Origin: Thermococcus litoralis DSM 5473
Lineage (GTDB): Archaea; Methanobacteriota_B; Thermococci; Thermococcales; Thermococcaceae
NCBI RefSeq assembly: GCF_000246985.2
Contig: NC_022084.1
Span: 1,643,819-1,707,818 of the forward strand
Direction of reading: 5' to 3'
DNA length: 64,000 bases
Position numbers and translations under genes: made by a program. Positions 1-8,824 of the stretch are shown here, piece by piece. Positions within the stretch are counted from its first letter, which is position 1. Each line of letters starts with the position of its first letter. The notes beneath the pieces are model-generated. The model made no database searches. It was not told the DNA's origin and saw only the letters and a list, made by a program, of their open reading frames with translations.

Positions 1-2
1 CA

Positions 3-899
3 AACCTGCTTCAAGCGACTCTCATGTTCATAGTTGCATGGGCAGTTCTATTTGCAATTCCTTTCAAACAGTTTGGAGGAATTAGTGAGCTGTTCAAAAC
101 TCTAGCACAAACAAAACCCGATCATTTAATTCTTCATCCTCCAATGGGGATAGCGTGGTATGTTTCTACGCTAATTCTTAGTGGCCTAGGCTTCTTTATG
201 TACCCCCAAATGTATCCGTCCATATACGGAGCAAGAGACCTTAAGACTCTAAAAAGAAATTATGTCCTTTTGCCGATCTATTCAATATTCATGATTCCTG
301 TAATTTTAGCAGGCTTTACAGTAGCTGCTTTAGGTCTAAAACTTGGGGCTCCTGATGAAGCCGTTTTAAAAGCTGTCGAAATTACGTATCCATCGTGGGT
401 ATTGGGGATAGTAGGTGCTGCTGGATTTGCAGCAGCAGCATCGACAGCAAGTGCAATACTCCTTTCATTGGCAGGACTGTTGTCCAAGAACTTGTACACG
501 ATTGTAAAGCCTAATGCATCAGATAAGGAGCTTGTTATAGCAAGTAGAGCCTCAGTTGTTATTCTTGGTACTTTAGCAATGCTTTTGGCCTTGTATACCC
601 CTGGGAGGCTCGTTTCATTGTTGCTCTTGGCATATGCAGGAATGACACAAATGTTTCCAGCTGCGGTGTTTGGACTATTTTGGAAGAGAATGAACAAATA
701 TGCCGCTGGGGCAGGGATGATTGCAGGGTTGATAACAATTACATACTTACGTCTTGTACTAAAAACAAATCCATTAGGAATTCACTTTGGTCTTTGGGGT
801 GTACTTGTAAATGTCATTGTGACTGTAGTAGTGGCATTAGTTACAAAACCAGAGGAAGAAATTTTCCAGAAATTCAAGGAAGCTGTAGTTTCTTTATGA
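3..899 (+). CDS. Sodium:solute symporter family protein, C-terminal part (5' end outside window)
   Basis: The reading frame is open to the left edge of the window, so this is the C-terminal part of a longer gene. It encodes about 299 residues with at least seven hydrophobic segments. The order of segments and the motif around FFMYPQMYPSIYGARD resemble the SSF/SLC5 family of sodium-driven transporters for proline, pantothenate, sugars or carboxylates. An Ala-rich helix (AAGFAAAASTASAILLSLAG) is also typical of that family. The substrate cannot be read from the sequence. The next gene, an M20 amidohydrolase, starts 57 bases downstream on the same strand, which suggests that an amino acid derivative is taken up. 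The stop is TGA at 897-899. Confidence 0.85.
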   Translation, partial: NLLQATLMFIVAWAVLFAIPFKQFGGISELFKTLAQTKPDHLILHPPMGIAWYVSTLILSGLGFFMYPQMYPSIYGARDLKTLKRNYVLLPIYSIFMIPVILAGFTVAALGLKLGAPDEAVLKAVEITYPSWVLGIVGAAGFAAAASTASAILLSLAGLLSKNLYTIVKPNASDKELVIASRASVVILGTLAMLLALYTPGRLVSLLLLAYAGMTQMFPAAVFGLFWKRMNKYAAGAGMIAGLITITYLRLVLKTNPLGIHFGLWGVLVNVIVTVVVALVTKPEEEIFQKFKEAVVSL

Positions 900-956
900 C
901 TCATACAGTTTTTATTTTTCGATTATTTTGAATTTAATATTTTTGGAGGTGAAGGC

Positions 957-2126
957 ATGAAAGAGGAAATAATAAAGAAAGCTAAGGAATTGGAGAATTA
1001 CATTATCGAAAAACGTCGTGATTTCCATATGTATCCTGAACTTAAATATGAAGAAGAGAGAACATCTCAGATAGTTACTGAAGAACTTAAAAAACTTGGT
1101 TATGAGGTTATTAGAACTGCCAAAACTGGTGTCATAGGGATTCTAAGGGGAAGTAAAGAGGGAAAAACTGTGGCTTTGAGGGCTGATATGGATGCTTTGC
1201 CTGTTCAGGAGGAGAATGACGTTCCCTATAAGTCCAGAATTCTGGGAAAAATGCACGCTTGTGGACACGATGCTCATGTAGCAATGCTCCTCGGAGCAGC
1301 AAGAATATTGGCTGAAATAAAAGATAACTTGAATGGAACTGTAAAACTCATTTTCCAACCCGCTGAGGAAGGTGGTCTTGGAGCTAAAAAAATTGTAGAG
1401 GAGGGACACTTAGATGATGTAGATGCAGTATTTGGTATTCATGTATGGGCGGAACTACCTTCGGGAGCAATAGGCATAAAGAGTGGTCCACTTTTAGCAT
1501 CGGCAGATGCTTTTAGAGTGATAATAAAGGGAAAAGGAGGCCATGGTGCTGTTCCCCATCTCTCAATTGACCCTATTGCAGCTTCAGTTGATTTAGTAAA
1601 CGCTTACCAAAAGATTATATCTAGAGAAATTGACCCTCTTCAGCCTGCAGTTATTAGTGTTACTAGCATAAAAGCTGGGACTACTTTTAATGTAATTCCA
1701 GAAACTGCGGAGCTTTTGGGAACTATACGAACATTTAGTGAAGAAGTAAGAAATTATATAATTGAAAGGATGGAACAGATAACAGAGGAATACTCAAAAG
1801 GTATGAGAACTGAAGGAAAATTTGAATTGACTATGGAGTATATCCCTCCCACTATAAATGATGAAAACCTTGCTAAATTTGCAAAAGATGTGCTTTCCGA
1901 CATTGGAAAAGTGGTAGAACCTAGGCCAACTATGGGGGCTGAAGATTTTGCCTTTTATACCACAAAAAGTCCAGGACTCTTCATCCTTTTAGGAATACGA
2001 AATGAAGAGAAAGGAATAATTTATCCTCACCATCATCCGAAATTCAATGTTGACGAAGATGTCCTTTGGATAGGAAGTGCAATATATTCGCTTTTGGCAT
2101 ACAAGTACTTGGAGGGCAGAATATGA
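957..2126 (+). CDS. M20 family amidohydrolase (aminoacylase/carboxypeptidase type)
   Basis: A 389-residue zinc amidohydrolase of peptidase family M20D (aminoacylase, hippurate hydrolase, thermostable carboxypeptidase). Metal-binding residues are visible in HACGHDAH (Cys102, His104), PAEEGG (about residues 137-142) and GIHVWAEL (about 160). GAEDFAFY lies in the C-terminal catalytic part, before a final His cluster near HHHPKFNVDED. A lid (dimerisation) domain lies between about 185 and 295, starting after GGHGAVPH. The start is supported by GGAGGTGAAGGC before ATG. The stop overlaps the pcp start by four bases (ATGA), so the two are translationally coupled. The family removes acyl or aminoacyl groups from amino acids. 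The substrate here is unknown but should be processed together with pyroglutamyl peptides. Confidence 0.93.
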   Translation: MKEEIIKKAKELENYIIEKRRDFHMYPELKYEEERTSQIVTEELKKLGYEVIRTAKTGVIGILRGSKEGKTVALRADMDALPVQEENDVPYKSRILGKMHACGHDAHVAMLLGAARILAEIKDNLNGTVKLIFQPAEEGGLGAKKIVEEGHLDDVDAVFGIHVWAELPSGAIGIKSGPLLASADAFRVIIKGKGGHGAVPHLSIDPIAASVDLVNAYQKIISREIDPLQPAVISVTSIKAGTTFNVIPETAELLGTIRTFSEEVRNYIIERMEQITEEYSKGMRTEGKFELTMEYIPPTINDENLAKFAKDVLSDIGKVVEPRPTMGAEDFAFYTTKSPGLFILLGIRNEEKGIIYPHHHPKFNVDEDVLWIGSAIYSLLAYKYLEGRI

Positions 2127-2785
2127 AAAAAGTATTGATAACAGGATTTGAACCATTTGGTGGGGATAGCAAAAACCCAACCGAACAAATTGCTAAATAT
2201 TTTGACAGAAAACAAATCGGCAATGCAATGGTTTATGGAAGAGTTTTGCCAGTATCTGTAAAACGGGCCACTATTGAGCTAAAGAGATATTTAGAAGAAA
2301 TAAAACCGGAAATAGTGATTAATTTAGGATTGGCCCCAACATATAGCAATATTACAGTAGAAAGAATAGCTGTAAACATCATTGATGCTCGAATCCCAGA
2401 TAATGATGGGTATCAGCCTATAGATGAGAAAATTGAAGAAGACGCACCTCTTGCATATATGGCCACACTTCCAGTTAGAGCCATTACAAAGACACTCAGG
2501 GATAATGGTATTCCAGCTACAATTTCATATAGTGCCGGCACGTATCTTTGCAATTACGTGATGTTCAAGACATTACACTTCTCAAAAATTGAAGGATATC
2601 CACTTAAAGCAGGATTCATTCATGTCCCATACACTCCAGATCAGGTTGTTAATAAATTTTTCCTTTTAGGAAAAAATACCCCCAGTATGTGTCTAGAAGC
2701 TGAAATAAAGGCAATAGAACTGGCGGTGAAAGTTAGTCTAGACTATTTAGAGAAAGATAGAGATGATATAAAGATTCCATTATGA
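2123..2785 (+). CDS. pcp: Pyrrolidone-carboxylate peptidase (pyroglutamyl peptidase I, C15)
   Basis: A 220-residue cysteine peptidase that removes N-terminal pyroglutamate (5-oxoproline) from peptides. The catalytic residues known for family C15 are Glu80 (SNITVERIAVN), Cys143 (SAGTYLCNYVMF) and His167 (GFIHVPYTP), and all are present at these exact positions. The N-terminus VLITGFEPFGGDSKNPT is the family signature. An earlier in-frame ATG at 2066 would overlap the M20 gene by 60 bases. I chose the ATG at 2123 because GGAGGGCAGAAT precedes it and the length matches the family. It is coupled to the upstream M20 gene by an ATGA overlap. The sequence looks like the crystallised Thermococcus litoralis enzyme as I remember it. 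Confidence 0.97.
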   Translation: MKKVLITGFEPFGGDSKNPTEQIAKYFDRKQIGNAMVYGRVLPVSVKRATIELKRYLEEIKPEIVINLGLAPTYSNITVERIAVNIIDARIPDNDGYQPIDEKIEEDAPLAYMATLPVRAITKTLRDNGIPATISYSAGTYLCNYVMFKTLHFSKIEGYPLKAGFIHVPYTPDQVVNKFFLLGKNTPSMCLEAEIKAIELAVKVSLDYLEKDRDDIKIPL

Positions 2786-2827
2786 CTTCCCCTTTATTTG
2801 TTTATTTTTATTGAGGAGGAGCAACGC

Positions 2828-3301
2828 ATGGAAATAAAAGAAAAGACTCAAATTGGTTTAATTGTTAATGGTCCTAACATTTTAGTTAGAAGGTTTAATC
2901 TTAGTCTAGAGGAAATTTTAGAAATCTTAAGAAAAGAGGGTAGAATTGCCATAGGAAAAGTTATTCTTAATCACAATGCAACTCCAAAACTTATTGAAGC
3001 TGTTGTTAATTATGGCTTAGAGCCAGTTATTGTTAATGGGCGAGTCGATGTTGCTGTTGCTGTTGAGTCTATGAAACTCCTCTACAATTCGGGAATAGAC
3101 GTCATAGCACTGGGTGTCAGGGATACTCACTTCATGCCGATTCTTTTTGAAGCAAAAAAAGTTGGAAAAAAGGTTATAGTCATAGCACCAGAAGAGGGGT
3201 TAAGTGAAGCTATTCAAAATACTGCGGATAAAGTTATAAAGATTACCTCATCTTCTAGATATGATTATCTGACAACTAACTTTACTACTATTCGAGTTTA
3301 A
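2828..3301 (+). CDS. NYN-domain (LabA/DUF88-like) protein with altered acidic residues
   Basis: A 157-residue single-domain protein of the NYN (PIN-like) fold. It resembles the archaeal group whose members, as I remember them, read VDGPNI, VDVxMAVEAM and TRDADF at the active site. Here these are VNGPNI (Asn14 in place of the first Asp), VDVAVAVESM and VRDTHFMP, so two of the usual acidic metal ligands are replaced. NYN proteins are typically RNases. This one may have lost or changed its activity. The start at 2828 is preceded by GAGGAGGAGC; an earlier in-frame start at 2798 lacks such a site. The gene follows pcp by 42 bases on the same strand and is probably cotranscribed, though a link to peptide metabolism is not obvious. 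Confidence 0.75.
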   Translation: MEIKEKTQIGLIVNGPNILVRRFNLSLEEILEILRKEGRIAIGKVILNHNATPKLIEAVVNYGLEPVIVNGRVDVAVAVESMKLLYNSGIDVIALGVRDTHFMPILFEAKKVGKKVIVIAPEEGLSEAIQNTADKVIKITSSSRYDYLTTNFTTIRV

Positions 3302-3392
3302 AAAAGGAAAGAGCAGTATGAATGCATAATATTTTAAAATATTTCTATAGCAAAACAAATTCAATAACAAGAAAATATTTTGGGTGAACATT

Positions 3393-3941
3393 ATGGGAAA
3401 GAACAGAGAAAGAAGTATAAACTTGGATGAAGAGGAAATAAAATTTTGGAAAGAGATCAGTGGGGGTAAACTTGATACTATTGACGTGAAAATCTATCTC
3501 GCATTAAGAGAAGACGGTAGATTATCAGATACTGACCTAGCAAATATTGTTGGGGTTTCAGTTCCAACTGCAAGGAGAAGACGTTTGGCATTACAGGAAA
3601 AAGGTCTCCAGATAATAGGGCTGTTGCTTTTTGAGGAGTTTGATATGGCGTCGGCTGATGTTATAATAAAATTTCAGAAAAACATCAAGAAAGAGAACAT
3701 AACCCTTTTTATAAAAGAAGCGTGTGAAAATCCAAAAGTGTTCGAAGTGGATGAATATATTGGAGAATACGACTTGGTGATAAAGTTTTTTGACAAAAAT
3801 TTCAAAGAACTCAAGCATACAATAGACTCGTTTTTGACAAGTAGAGAGATAATAGAGAAATACATAATTCTTCCAGTTGTTGCGAGTCCAAAGTTATTCT
3901 CAAAGAAAATGACATATAAACACGGTAGTAAACAAAAATAG
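3393..3941 (+). CDS. Lrp/AsnC-like transcriptional regulator
   Basis: A 182-residue protein with an N-terminal helix-turn-helix (about residues 28-75: VKIYLALREDGRLSDTDLANI then VSVPTARRRRLALQEKG). A C-terminal effector-like domain follows (about 80-165) containing FEVDEYIGEYDLVIKF, the beta-strand pattern of the Lrp/AsnC RAM domain. An N-terminal extension of about 25 residues precedes the HTH, which is longer than in ordinary Lrp proteins. The ATG at 3393 is chosen over a GTG at 3384 because GGGTGA sits five bases upstream of the ATG. It lies between the M20/pcp genes and the oligopeptide transporter operon and is the obvious candidate for their local regulator. The ligand is unknown, plausibly an amino acid or a derivative. 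Confidence 0.8.
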   Translation: MGKNRERSINLDEEEIKFWKEISGGKLDTIDVKIYLALREDGRLSDTDLANIVGVSVPTARRRRLALQEKGLQIIGLLLFEEFDMASADVIIKFQKNIKKENITLFIKEACENPKVFEVDEYIGEYDLVIKFFDKNFKELKHTIDSFLTSREIIEKYIILPVVASPKLFSKKMTYKHGSKQK

Positions 3942-4299
3942 AGCCTCTTACTAAGTTTGGTCGATTAATGTCTTTATTTATTCAGTGATGAAAAAATTTG
4001 AAACATAACCTCATTTGAAGAAGGTGCATGGTATCTCTCTTTTACAATATTTTTCAATATTGTTTGATAAATTTTAATAATAAACTTTATATATTTTAAA
4101 AATCAATAAGCCTAATTGATAAAGAACTACATAATATCTCAGTGAATTGACAAAAAGGCAAAATAACAACAAACTTGCGCGGTATTTTGGATAAAATGGC
4201 ACGACCATTCCTAAGTCTCTGTAATTCAGGCAAAAACAATTAGTCTGTCACTTAAAAACTCCAACTTAACATAAATAAATATATGGGAGGAAATATAAG
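3942..4299 (+). other. Intergenic region upstream of the oligopeptide transporter operon
   Basis: 358 bases without a gene, very AT-rich. CTTTATATATT at 4085-4095 is the best archaeal TATA box candidate. It would place a transcription start near 4118-4122 and leave a 5' leader of about 180 bases, long for Thermococcales. A second AT-rich stretch at 4268-4285 is close to the start codon and could not serve as a TATA box for a leadered mRNA. A GGGAGG ribosome binding site lies about ten bases before the ATG at 4300. I see no clear hairpin terminator and no C/D box RNA here. Confidence 0.4.
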
Positions 4300-5922
4300 A
4301 TGAAAAAAGTTGCTATTAGTATATTTTTAATGAGTCTGGTAATATTAGGAGTTATTGCCAGTGGATGTATTGGGGGAGAAACAACTTCCACTGTTCAATC
4401 CTCCAAAGAGACCCCATCCTCTACAGAAACTGAATCTCAAGTTTCCAACGTTGTGATATATGGCTACGAGTCTGAAATGATCACGTTAGATCCCAGTATT
4501 GAGTTTTCTAATTCAATAATAATGTTAGCTAACTTATACGAATGCCTTGTGAAGTATACTGATAAGGGATTAGAACCTTGGCTTGCAACTTCATGGGAAC
4601 ACAATGAAAATGGTACCGAGTGGGTATTTCACCTGAGGAAGGGAGTGAAATTCCATAGTGGTAATGAGATGACAGCAAAAGATGTAAAATGGAGCATAGA
4701 ACGAACAATTAGAATGGGCATGGGCCCAGCTTTTATTTGGGATCCAATTGAGAGTATAGAGATCATAGATGATTATACAGTTAAATTCAAACTCAAGTAT
4801 CCAGCGAATCTTCCTTTGATTGCTTCCTCTGCATATGGGGCATATATCATGGACAGTGCCTTTCTTTCAAAGATTGGAGACGATAAAGCTATCACAGAAT
4901 ATCTTAATCAAGGACATGATGCAGGAACAGGCCCATATGCAATAGTGAAGTATGATCCAAAAACAGAGGTAGTTTTCAAAAAATTTGATGAGTATTGGGG
5001 TGGATGGGAAAAAGATCAGTTTGACACGGCGATAATAAAAATAGTCCCTGACCCAGCTCTTAGGGAACAGATGGTAACAAGTGGAGAAGTACATATAGCC
5101 AAAAACCTTCCACTTGATGATATACCTCAGCTACAACAGAATCCAAATATAGTGCTACATGAAGAGCCTTCTTTCCGTGTTCTTTATGGAATGCTAAATA
5201 CAAAAAAAGAACCATTGAACAATAAGCTCGTTAGAAAAGCTCTAAGTTATGCAGTCCCATACAAGGATATTGTAGACTACGTTCTTGGCGGTCATGGATA
5301 CATAGCGAAGGGTCCAATTCCAAAGGGAATAATGGGATACTTTGAAGATCTCCCAACTTATACTTATGATATTGAAAAAGCAAAACAGCTTCTTACTGAA
5401 GCAGGATATCCTAATGGAGGATTTAAATTACTCCTTACATACACGCAAGGTGATGAAGCAGAAGGAAAAGTTGCTGAAGTTCTTAAGGCTGAGTGGCAGA
5501 AGCTTGGAATAGAGGTAGAAATCCGTCCAATGAACTGGGAACAGCAGTGGGCACTAGCTAGGAGCGATCCACAAAATGCTCAAGACATCCTCTTATTCTA
5601 TTGGTGGCCCACATATCCCACACCATACGATTATCTCTTTAACATGTTCCATTGCGAAAATGAGACCCTGTTCAACTTGTGCTACTATTGTAACCCTGAA
5701 TTCGACAACCTTATTGATCAAGCTGTAGTCTTAGAAGCTTCTAATCCGCAAAAAGCTGAACAGTTATACAAACAAGCAATAGAGCTCCTAATTGACGATG
5801 CTCCAGCGATTTTCTTCTATTCGCCAAACTATATCTACGCCGTCCATAAAAGTATCAAAGGATTCAAAGCATATCCTGCATATCCGGAAGTAGTTTTCTT
5901 TTATGAACTAAGAAAGATATGA
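4300..5922 (+). CDS. ABC transporter substrate-binding lipoprotein, peptide type (SBP family 5)
   Basis: A 540-residue extracellular solute-binding protein. Residues 1-22 form a signal peptide ending in a lipobox (VIASGC, Cys23). A Ser/Thr-rich tether follows to about residue 48, then a SBP_bac_5 domain. Its typical opening is visible: YGYESEMITLDPS, LVKYTDKGLEPWLATSWE, WVFHLRKGVKFHSG and AKDVKWSIER. The family binds oligopeptides, dipeptides, nickel or opines. It is the first gene of an apparent operon with two permeases, two ATPases and four enzyme genes, so the ligand is likely the substrate of those enzymes. The start is preceded by GGGAGGAAATATAAG. Confidence 0.95.
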   Translation: MKKVAISIFLMSLVILGVIASGCIGGETTSTVQSSKETPSSTETESQVSNVVIYGYESEMITLDPSIEFSNSIIMLANLYECLVKYTDKGLEPWLATSWEHNENGTEWVFHLRKGVKFHSGNEMTAKDVKWSIERTIRMGMGPAFIWDPIESIEIIDDYTVKFKLKYPANLPLIASSAYGAYIMDSAFLSKIGDDKAITEYLNQGHDAGTGPYAIVKYDPKTEVVFKKFDEYWGGWEKDQFDTAIIKIVPDPALREQMVTSGEVHIAKNLPLDDIPQLQQNPNIVLHEEPSFRVLYGMLNTKKEPLNNKLVRKALSYAVPYKDIVDYVLGGHGYIAKGPIPKGIMGYFEDLPTYTYDIEKAKQLLTEAGYPNGGFKLLLTYTQGDEAEGKVAEVLKAEWQKLGIEVEIRPMNWEQQWALARSDPQNAQDILLFYWWPTYPTPYDYLFNMFHCENETLFNLCYYCNPEFDNLIDQAVVLEASNPQKAEQLYKQAIELLIDDAPAIFFYSPNYIYAVHKSIKGFKAYPAYPEVVFFYELRKI

Positions 5923-5966
5923 TTTGTCTTTCTTTTTCTATTTATTACAGAAAGGGGGCGAGTAAA

Positions 5967-6992
5967 GTGGCTAGGAAATTCGGAGAGTACATTGCATACA
6001 GAGTTGTATTGGCAATATTCGTTATTTTGGGAGTTATCACAGTTGTGTTTTTTGTGTCAAGGATAATTCCCTCCGATCCAGCAGCTTTATGGGTTGGGGC
6101 TCACCCTACTAAAGAGGCTATTGAGAAAGCCAGGGAAGAATTGCATTTAAATGAACCAGTAATAAAACAATATTTTTATTATTTGTCCTCGCTTCTCCAT
6201 GGGGATTTGGGAGTATCCATAAGGACTCATAATCCCGTCACACAAGACCTAAAATCAGCATTCACCGCTACTTTTGAATTAATACTTGTCTCTGAATTTA
6301 TTGCAATAATAATTGGCATTATTTTGGGGGTCTACTCTGCAGTTAAAAAAGATTCTTGGTTGGACAATTTAAGTAGAATACTCGCAATAAGCGGTGTGTC
6401 TTTACCAACTTTCTGGTTTGGAATGATTTTGCAGCTGATATTCTTTAAATACCTAGAAATTTTGCCCTTAGCAGGTAGGGTAGATAGTGTTGTCATCTTG
6501 GAGCATCCCCTAAGAACGATAACAGGATTCTATCTATTAGACTCATTAATTACTGGCAACTTTGTGGTTTTTGTAGATGCACTAAAACATATTATTCTGC
6601 CAGCTATCACGCTTGCAATGTATCCAATTGGGCTTATAACAAGGCAAGTTCGCTCAATGATGATAGAGGTCCTTCAAGAAAATTATATAAGAACCGCTTG
6701 GGCTTATGGAATCCCGCCCAAGAAGATTTATTTTAAATATGCCTTAAAAAATGCCATAGCTCCCGCCTTAATAACTGTTGGTCTATCATTTGCGTACACT
6801 CTAATTGGAGCATTTTTAGTTGAGTTAATCTTCAATTGGCCAGGTCTTGGTAGGTATGCTGCATACTCTATCCTTAGTATGGATTATCCTGCAATCTTGG
6901 GGGTCACAATAATTGCAGCAATTGCATATGTCTTCATTAACCTCATTGTTGATTTAATTCAAGTATATCTTGATCCGAGAATAGAATTGTGA
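5967..6992 (+). CDS. dppB: ABC transporter permease, DppB/OppB type
   Basis: A 341-residue inner-membrane permease with six predicted helices. The first helix lies at about residues 10-35, followed by the external loop IIPSDPAALWVGAHPTKE. The binding-protein-dependent transport signature (EAA loop) is around EVLQENYIRTAWAYGIPPKK. I use the GTG at 5967, which follows AAAGGGGGCGAGTAAA. The ATG at 5919, overlapping the SBP stop, has no ribosome binding site and would add 16 unrelated residues. It forms the membrane channel with the DppC partner encoded 10 bases downstream. Confidence 0.93.
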   Translation: MARKFGEYIAYRVVLAIFVILGVITVVFFVSRIIPSDPAALWVGAHPTKEAIEKAREELHLNEPVIKQYFYYLSSLLHGDLGVSIRTHNPVTQDLKSAFTATFELILVSEFIAIIIGIILGVYSAVKKDSWLDNLSRILAISGVSLPTFWFGMILQLIFFKYLEILPLAGRVDSVVILEHPLRTITGFYLLDSLITGNFVVFVDALKHIILPAITLAMYPIGLITRQVRSMMIEVLQENYIRTAWAYGIPPKKIYFKYALKNAIAPALITVGLSFAYTLIGAFLVELIFNWPGLGRYAAYSILSMDYPAILGVTIIAAIAYVFINLIVDLIQVYLDPRIEL

Positions 6993-7002
6993 GGTGGGTT
7001 AA

Positions 7003-7856
7003 ATGCGAAAAGAAGAATACATAAGAATTCTGTTCAGGAATAAACTTTCTGTAATAGGTATGATGATAATATTGTTACTCGTTATAACTGCAATTTTTGC
7101 ACCATTTTTAGCTCCTTATCCCGAGCAGGCTAAGGGAGAACCAAATCTTAAAGAAAGACTACAGCCTCCAAGTCTGAAACATCCTTTTGGAACAGACCAC
7201 ATGGGAAGGGACATTCTTAGTAGAGTAATTTATGGAGCTAGAACCTCTCTTATCATCGGGTTTTCAGTAGTCACTATCGCTGTTATTATAGGCCTTTTCT
7301 TAGGTCTAATAGCAGGATATCTTGGAGGGAAGTTTGATATAGTGATTATGAGGATTACTGACGTATTTCTAGCATTTCCGCCTCTGCTTTTAGCGTTATT
7401 AATTGCAAGTACCTTAGGAAGAGGAATGTTAAATGCAATTCTAGCTTTAGCTATAAGCTGGTGGCCATGGTATACACGACTAGCAAGAGGAATGGCAATT
7501 TCAGTGAAAAACAGACCATATGTAGAGGCTGCAAAAGCAATGGGAATAGCAGATTGGAAAATAATGCTAAGACATATTCTTCCAAATTCTATCTCCCCCT
7601 TAATTGTCCAAGCAACGATGGATATTGGCTCTGCCATATTGGAAGCAGCAGCCCTAAGTTTTCTTGGTCTGGGTGTTCAACCTCCAACACCAGACTGGGG
7701 CTAATGATTAGTGAAGGGAAAAATTACTTTCTAAATTACTGGTGGTACCCAGTATTTCCAGGCCTTGCAATATTTGTTACAGTTATTGCGTTCAACTTAG
7801 TTGGAGACGCTGTGAGAGAGGTTATTGATCCAAGACTCAGGAGGAGGTTGCTATGA
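7003..7856 (+). pseudogene. dppC: ABC transporter permease, DppC/OppC type, interrupted by a frameshift
   Basis: The first frame (7003-7704, 233 residues) gives a normal OppC N-terminal part with the first helix, GTDHMGRDILSRVIYGARTS and five to six helices, and stops at PPTPDWG-TAA. The family normally continues with G-L/M-I-S-E-G and a last helix. Exactly that sequence (GLMISEGKNYFLNYWWYPVF and the ending VIDPRLRRR) is encoded in the -1 frame up to the stop at 7854-7856. One extra base in TGGGGCTAATG (about 7697-7703) would restore a 284-residue permease. The break falls in a run of four G, so an assembly error, a real mutation or -1 frameshifting are all possible. Because the rest of the operon is intact, an assembly error seems most likely. 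RBS: GAGGTGGGTTAA. Confidence 0.85.
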
Positions 7857-8824
7857 AAAATCTCCTCGAGATAAGGGAGTTATATGTAAATTTCAGAACA
7901 TTATGGGGAATCGCAAAGGTTCTAAATGGGGTAAACTTTACAATTAGAAAAGGAGAAATTTTTGGGCTCGTTGGAGAAACAGGTTGCGGAAAGAGTGTAA
8001 CTGCCAGCACTATACTCAGGCTTTTACCCCCAAATTCGGAAGTTTCTGGCGAAGTATTATTTAAAGGAGAAAACCTTCTTGAAAAATCCGAGGAAGAAAT
8101 GAGAAAAATTAGAGGAAGGGAAATTTCAATAATCTTCCAAGATCCAATGACATCTTTAAACCCTCTCTTTAAAATAAGAGATCAAATGCTCGATATAATC
8201 ACTCTTCACAATAATCTCTCAAAAGAAGAGGCCGAGAAACATGCAAAGGAACTCCTAAAAAGTGTGGGACTTCCAGATCCAGAGAGAATTCTCAATTCTT
8301 ACCCACATGAACTCAGCGGAGGGATGCGACAAAGAGTTATGATTGCAATGGCTTTATCTTCTAATCCTTCACTCCTTATAGCAGATGAACCAACAACAGC
8401 TCTTGATGTTACCATTCAGAAACAAATACTCGAATTAATACTCGAGCTAAAGGATCAATACGAATTTTCAGTTCTGTTTATAACTCATGATCTGGGGGTT
8501 GTTGCAGAAATATGTGATCGGGTTGGTGTTATGTATGCAGGGAACATTGTTGAAATAGCAACAACTGAAGAGTTATTTGAAACCCCCTTACACCCATATA
8601 CCCAAGGGCTACTTTCCGTAGTTCCAGATCCCAGATACAGGAAAAAGCTCGAACCCCTCAAAGGAAGTGTACCAAGTTTGTTGAATCCACCTACTGGTTG
8701 TAGGTTTCATCCAAGATGTAACTATGCTAGTGAGATTTGCAAACAAAAAAAGCCTATACTATGTGAGTATTCTCCAAATCACTTTGTAGCCTGTCATCTC
8801 TATGGGGGGAATTCCGATGATTAG
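7853..8824 (+). CDS. dppD: Peptide ABC transporter ATP-binding protein, DppD type
   Basis: A 323-residue ATPase. Walker A is GETGCGKS at residues 41-48, the signature is LSGGMRQR (about 156-163) and Walker B is [12 protein letters not shown]. The C-terminal extension specific for oligopeptide transporters has the Cys-rich stretch [20 protein letters not shown], which in some relatives binds an iron-sulfur cluster. The start follows AGGAGGAGGTTGCT and overlaps the dppC stop by four bases (ATGA), which argues that the downstream frame of dppC is translated. It pairs with the DppF ATPase. Confidence 0.95.
   Translation: MKNLLEIRELYVNFRTLWGIAKVLNGVNFTIRKGEIFGLVGETGCGKSVTASTILRLLPPNSEVSGEVLFKGENLLEKSEEEMRKIRGREISIIFQDPMTSLNPLFKIRDQMLDIITLHNNLSKEEAEKHAKELLKSVGLPDPERILNSYPHELSGGMRQRVMIAMALSSNPSLLIADEPTTALDVTIQKQILELILELKDQYEFSVLFITHDLGVVAEICDRVGVMYAGNIVEIATTEELFETPLHPYTQGLLSVVPDPRYRKKLEPLKGSVPSLLNPPTGCRFHPRCNYASEICKQKKPILCEYSPNHFVACHLYGGNSDD

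Noticed and set aside
4268..4290. TATA box at AAATAAATATA for the transporter operon
   Set aside because: It lies too close to the start codon to leave room for the RBS-bearing leader that the gene clearly has.
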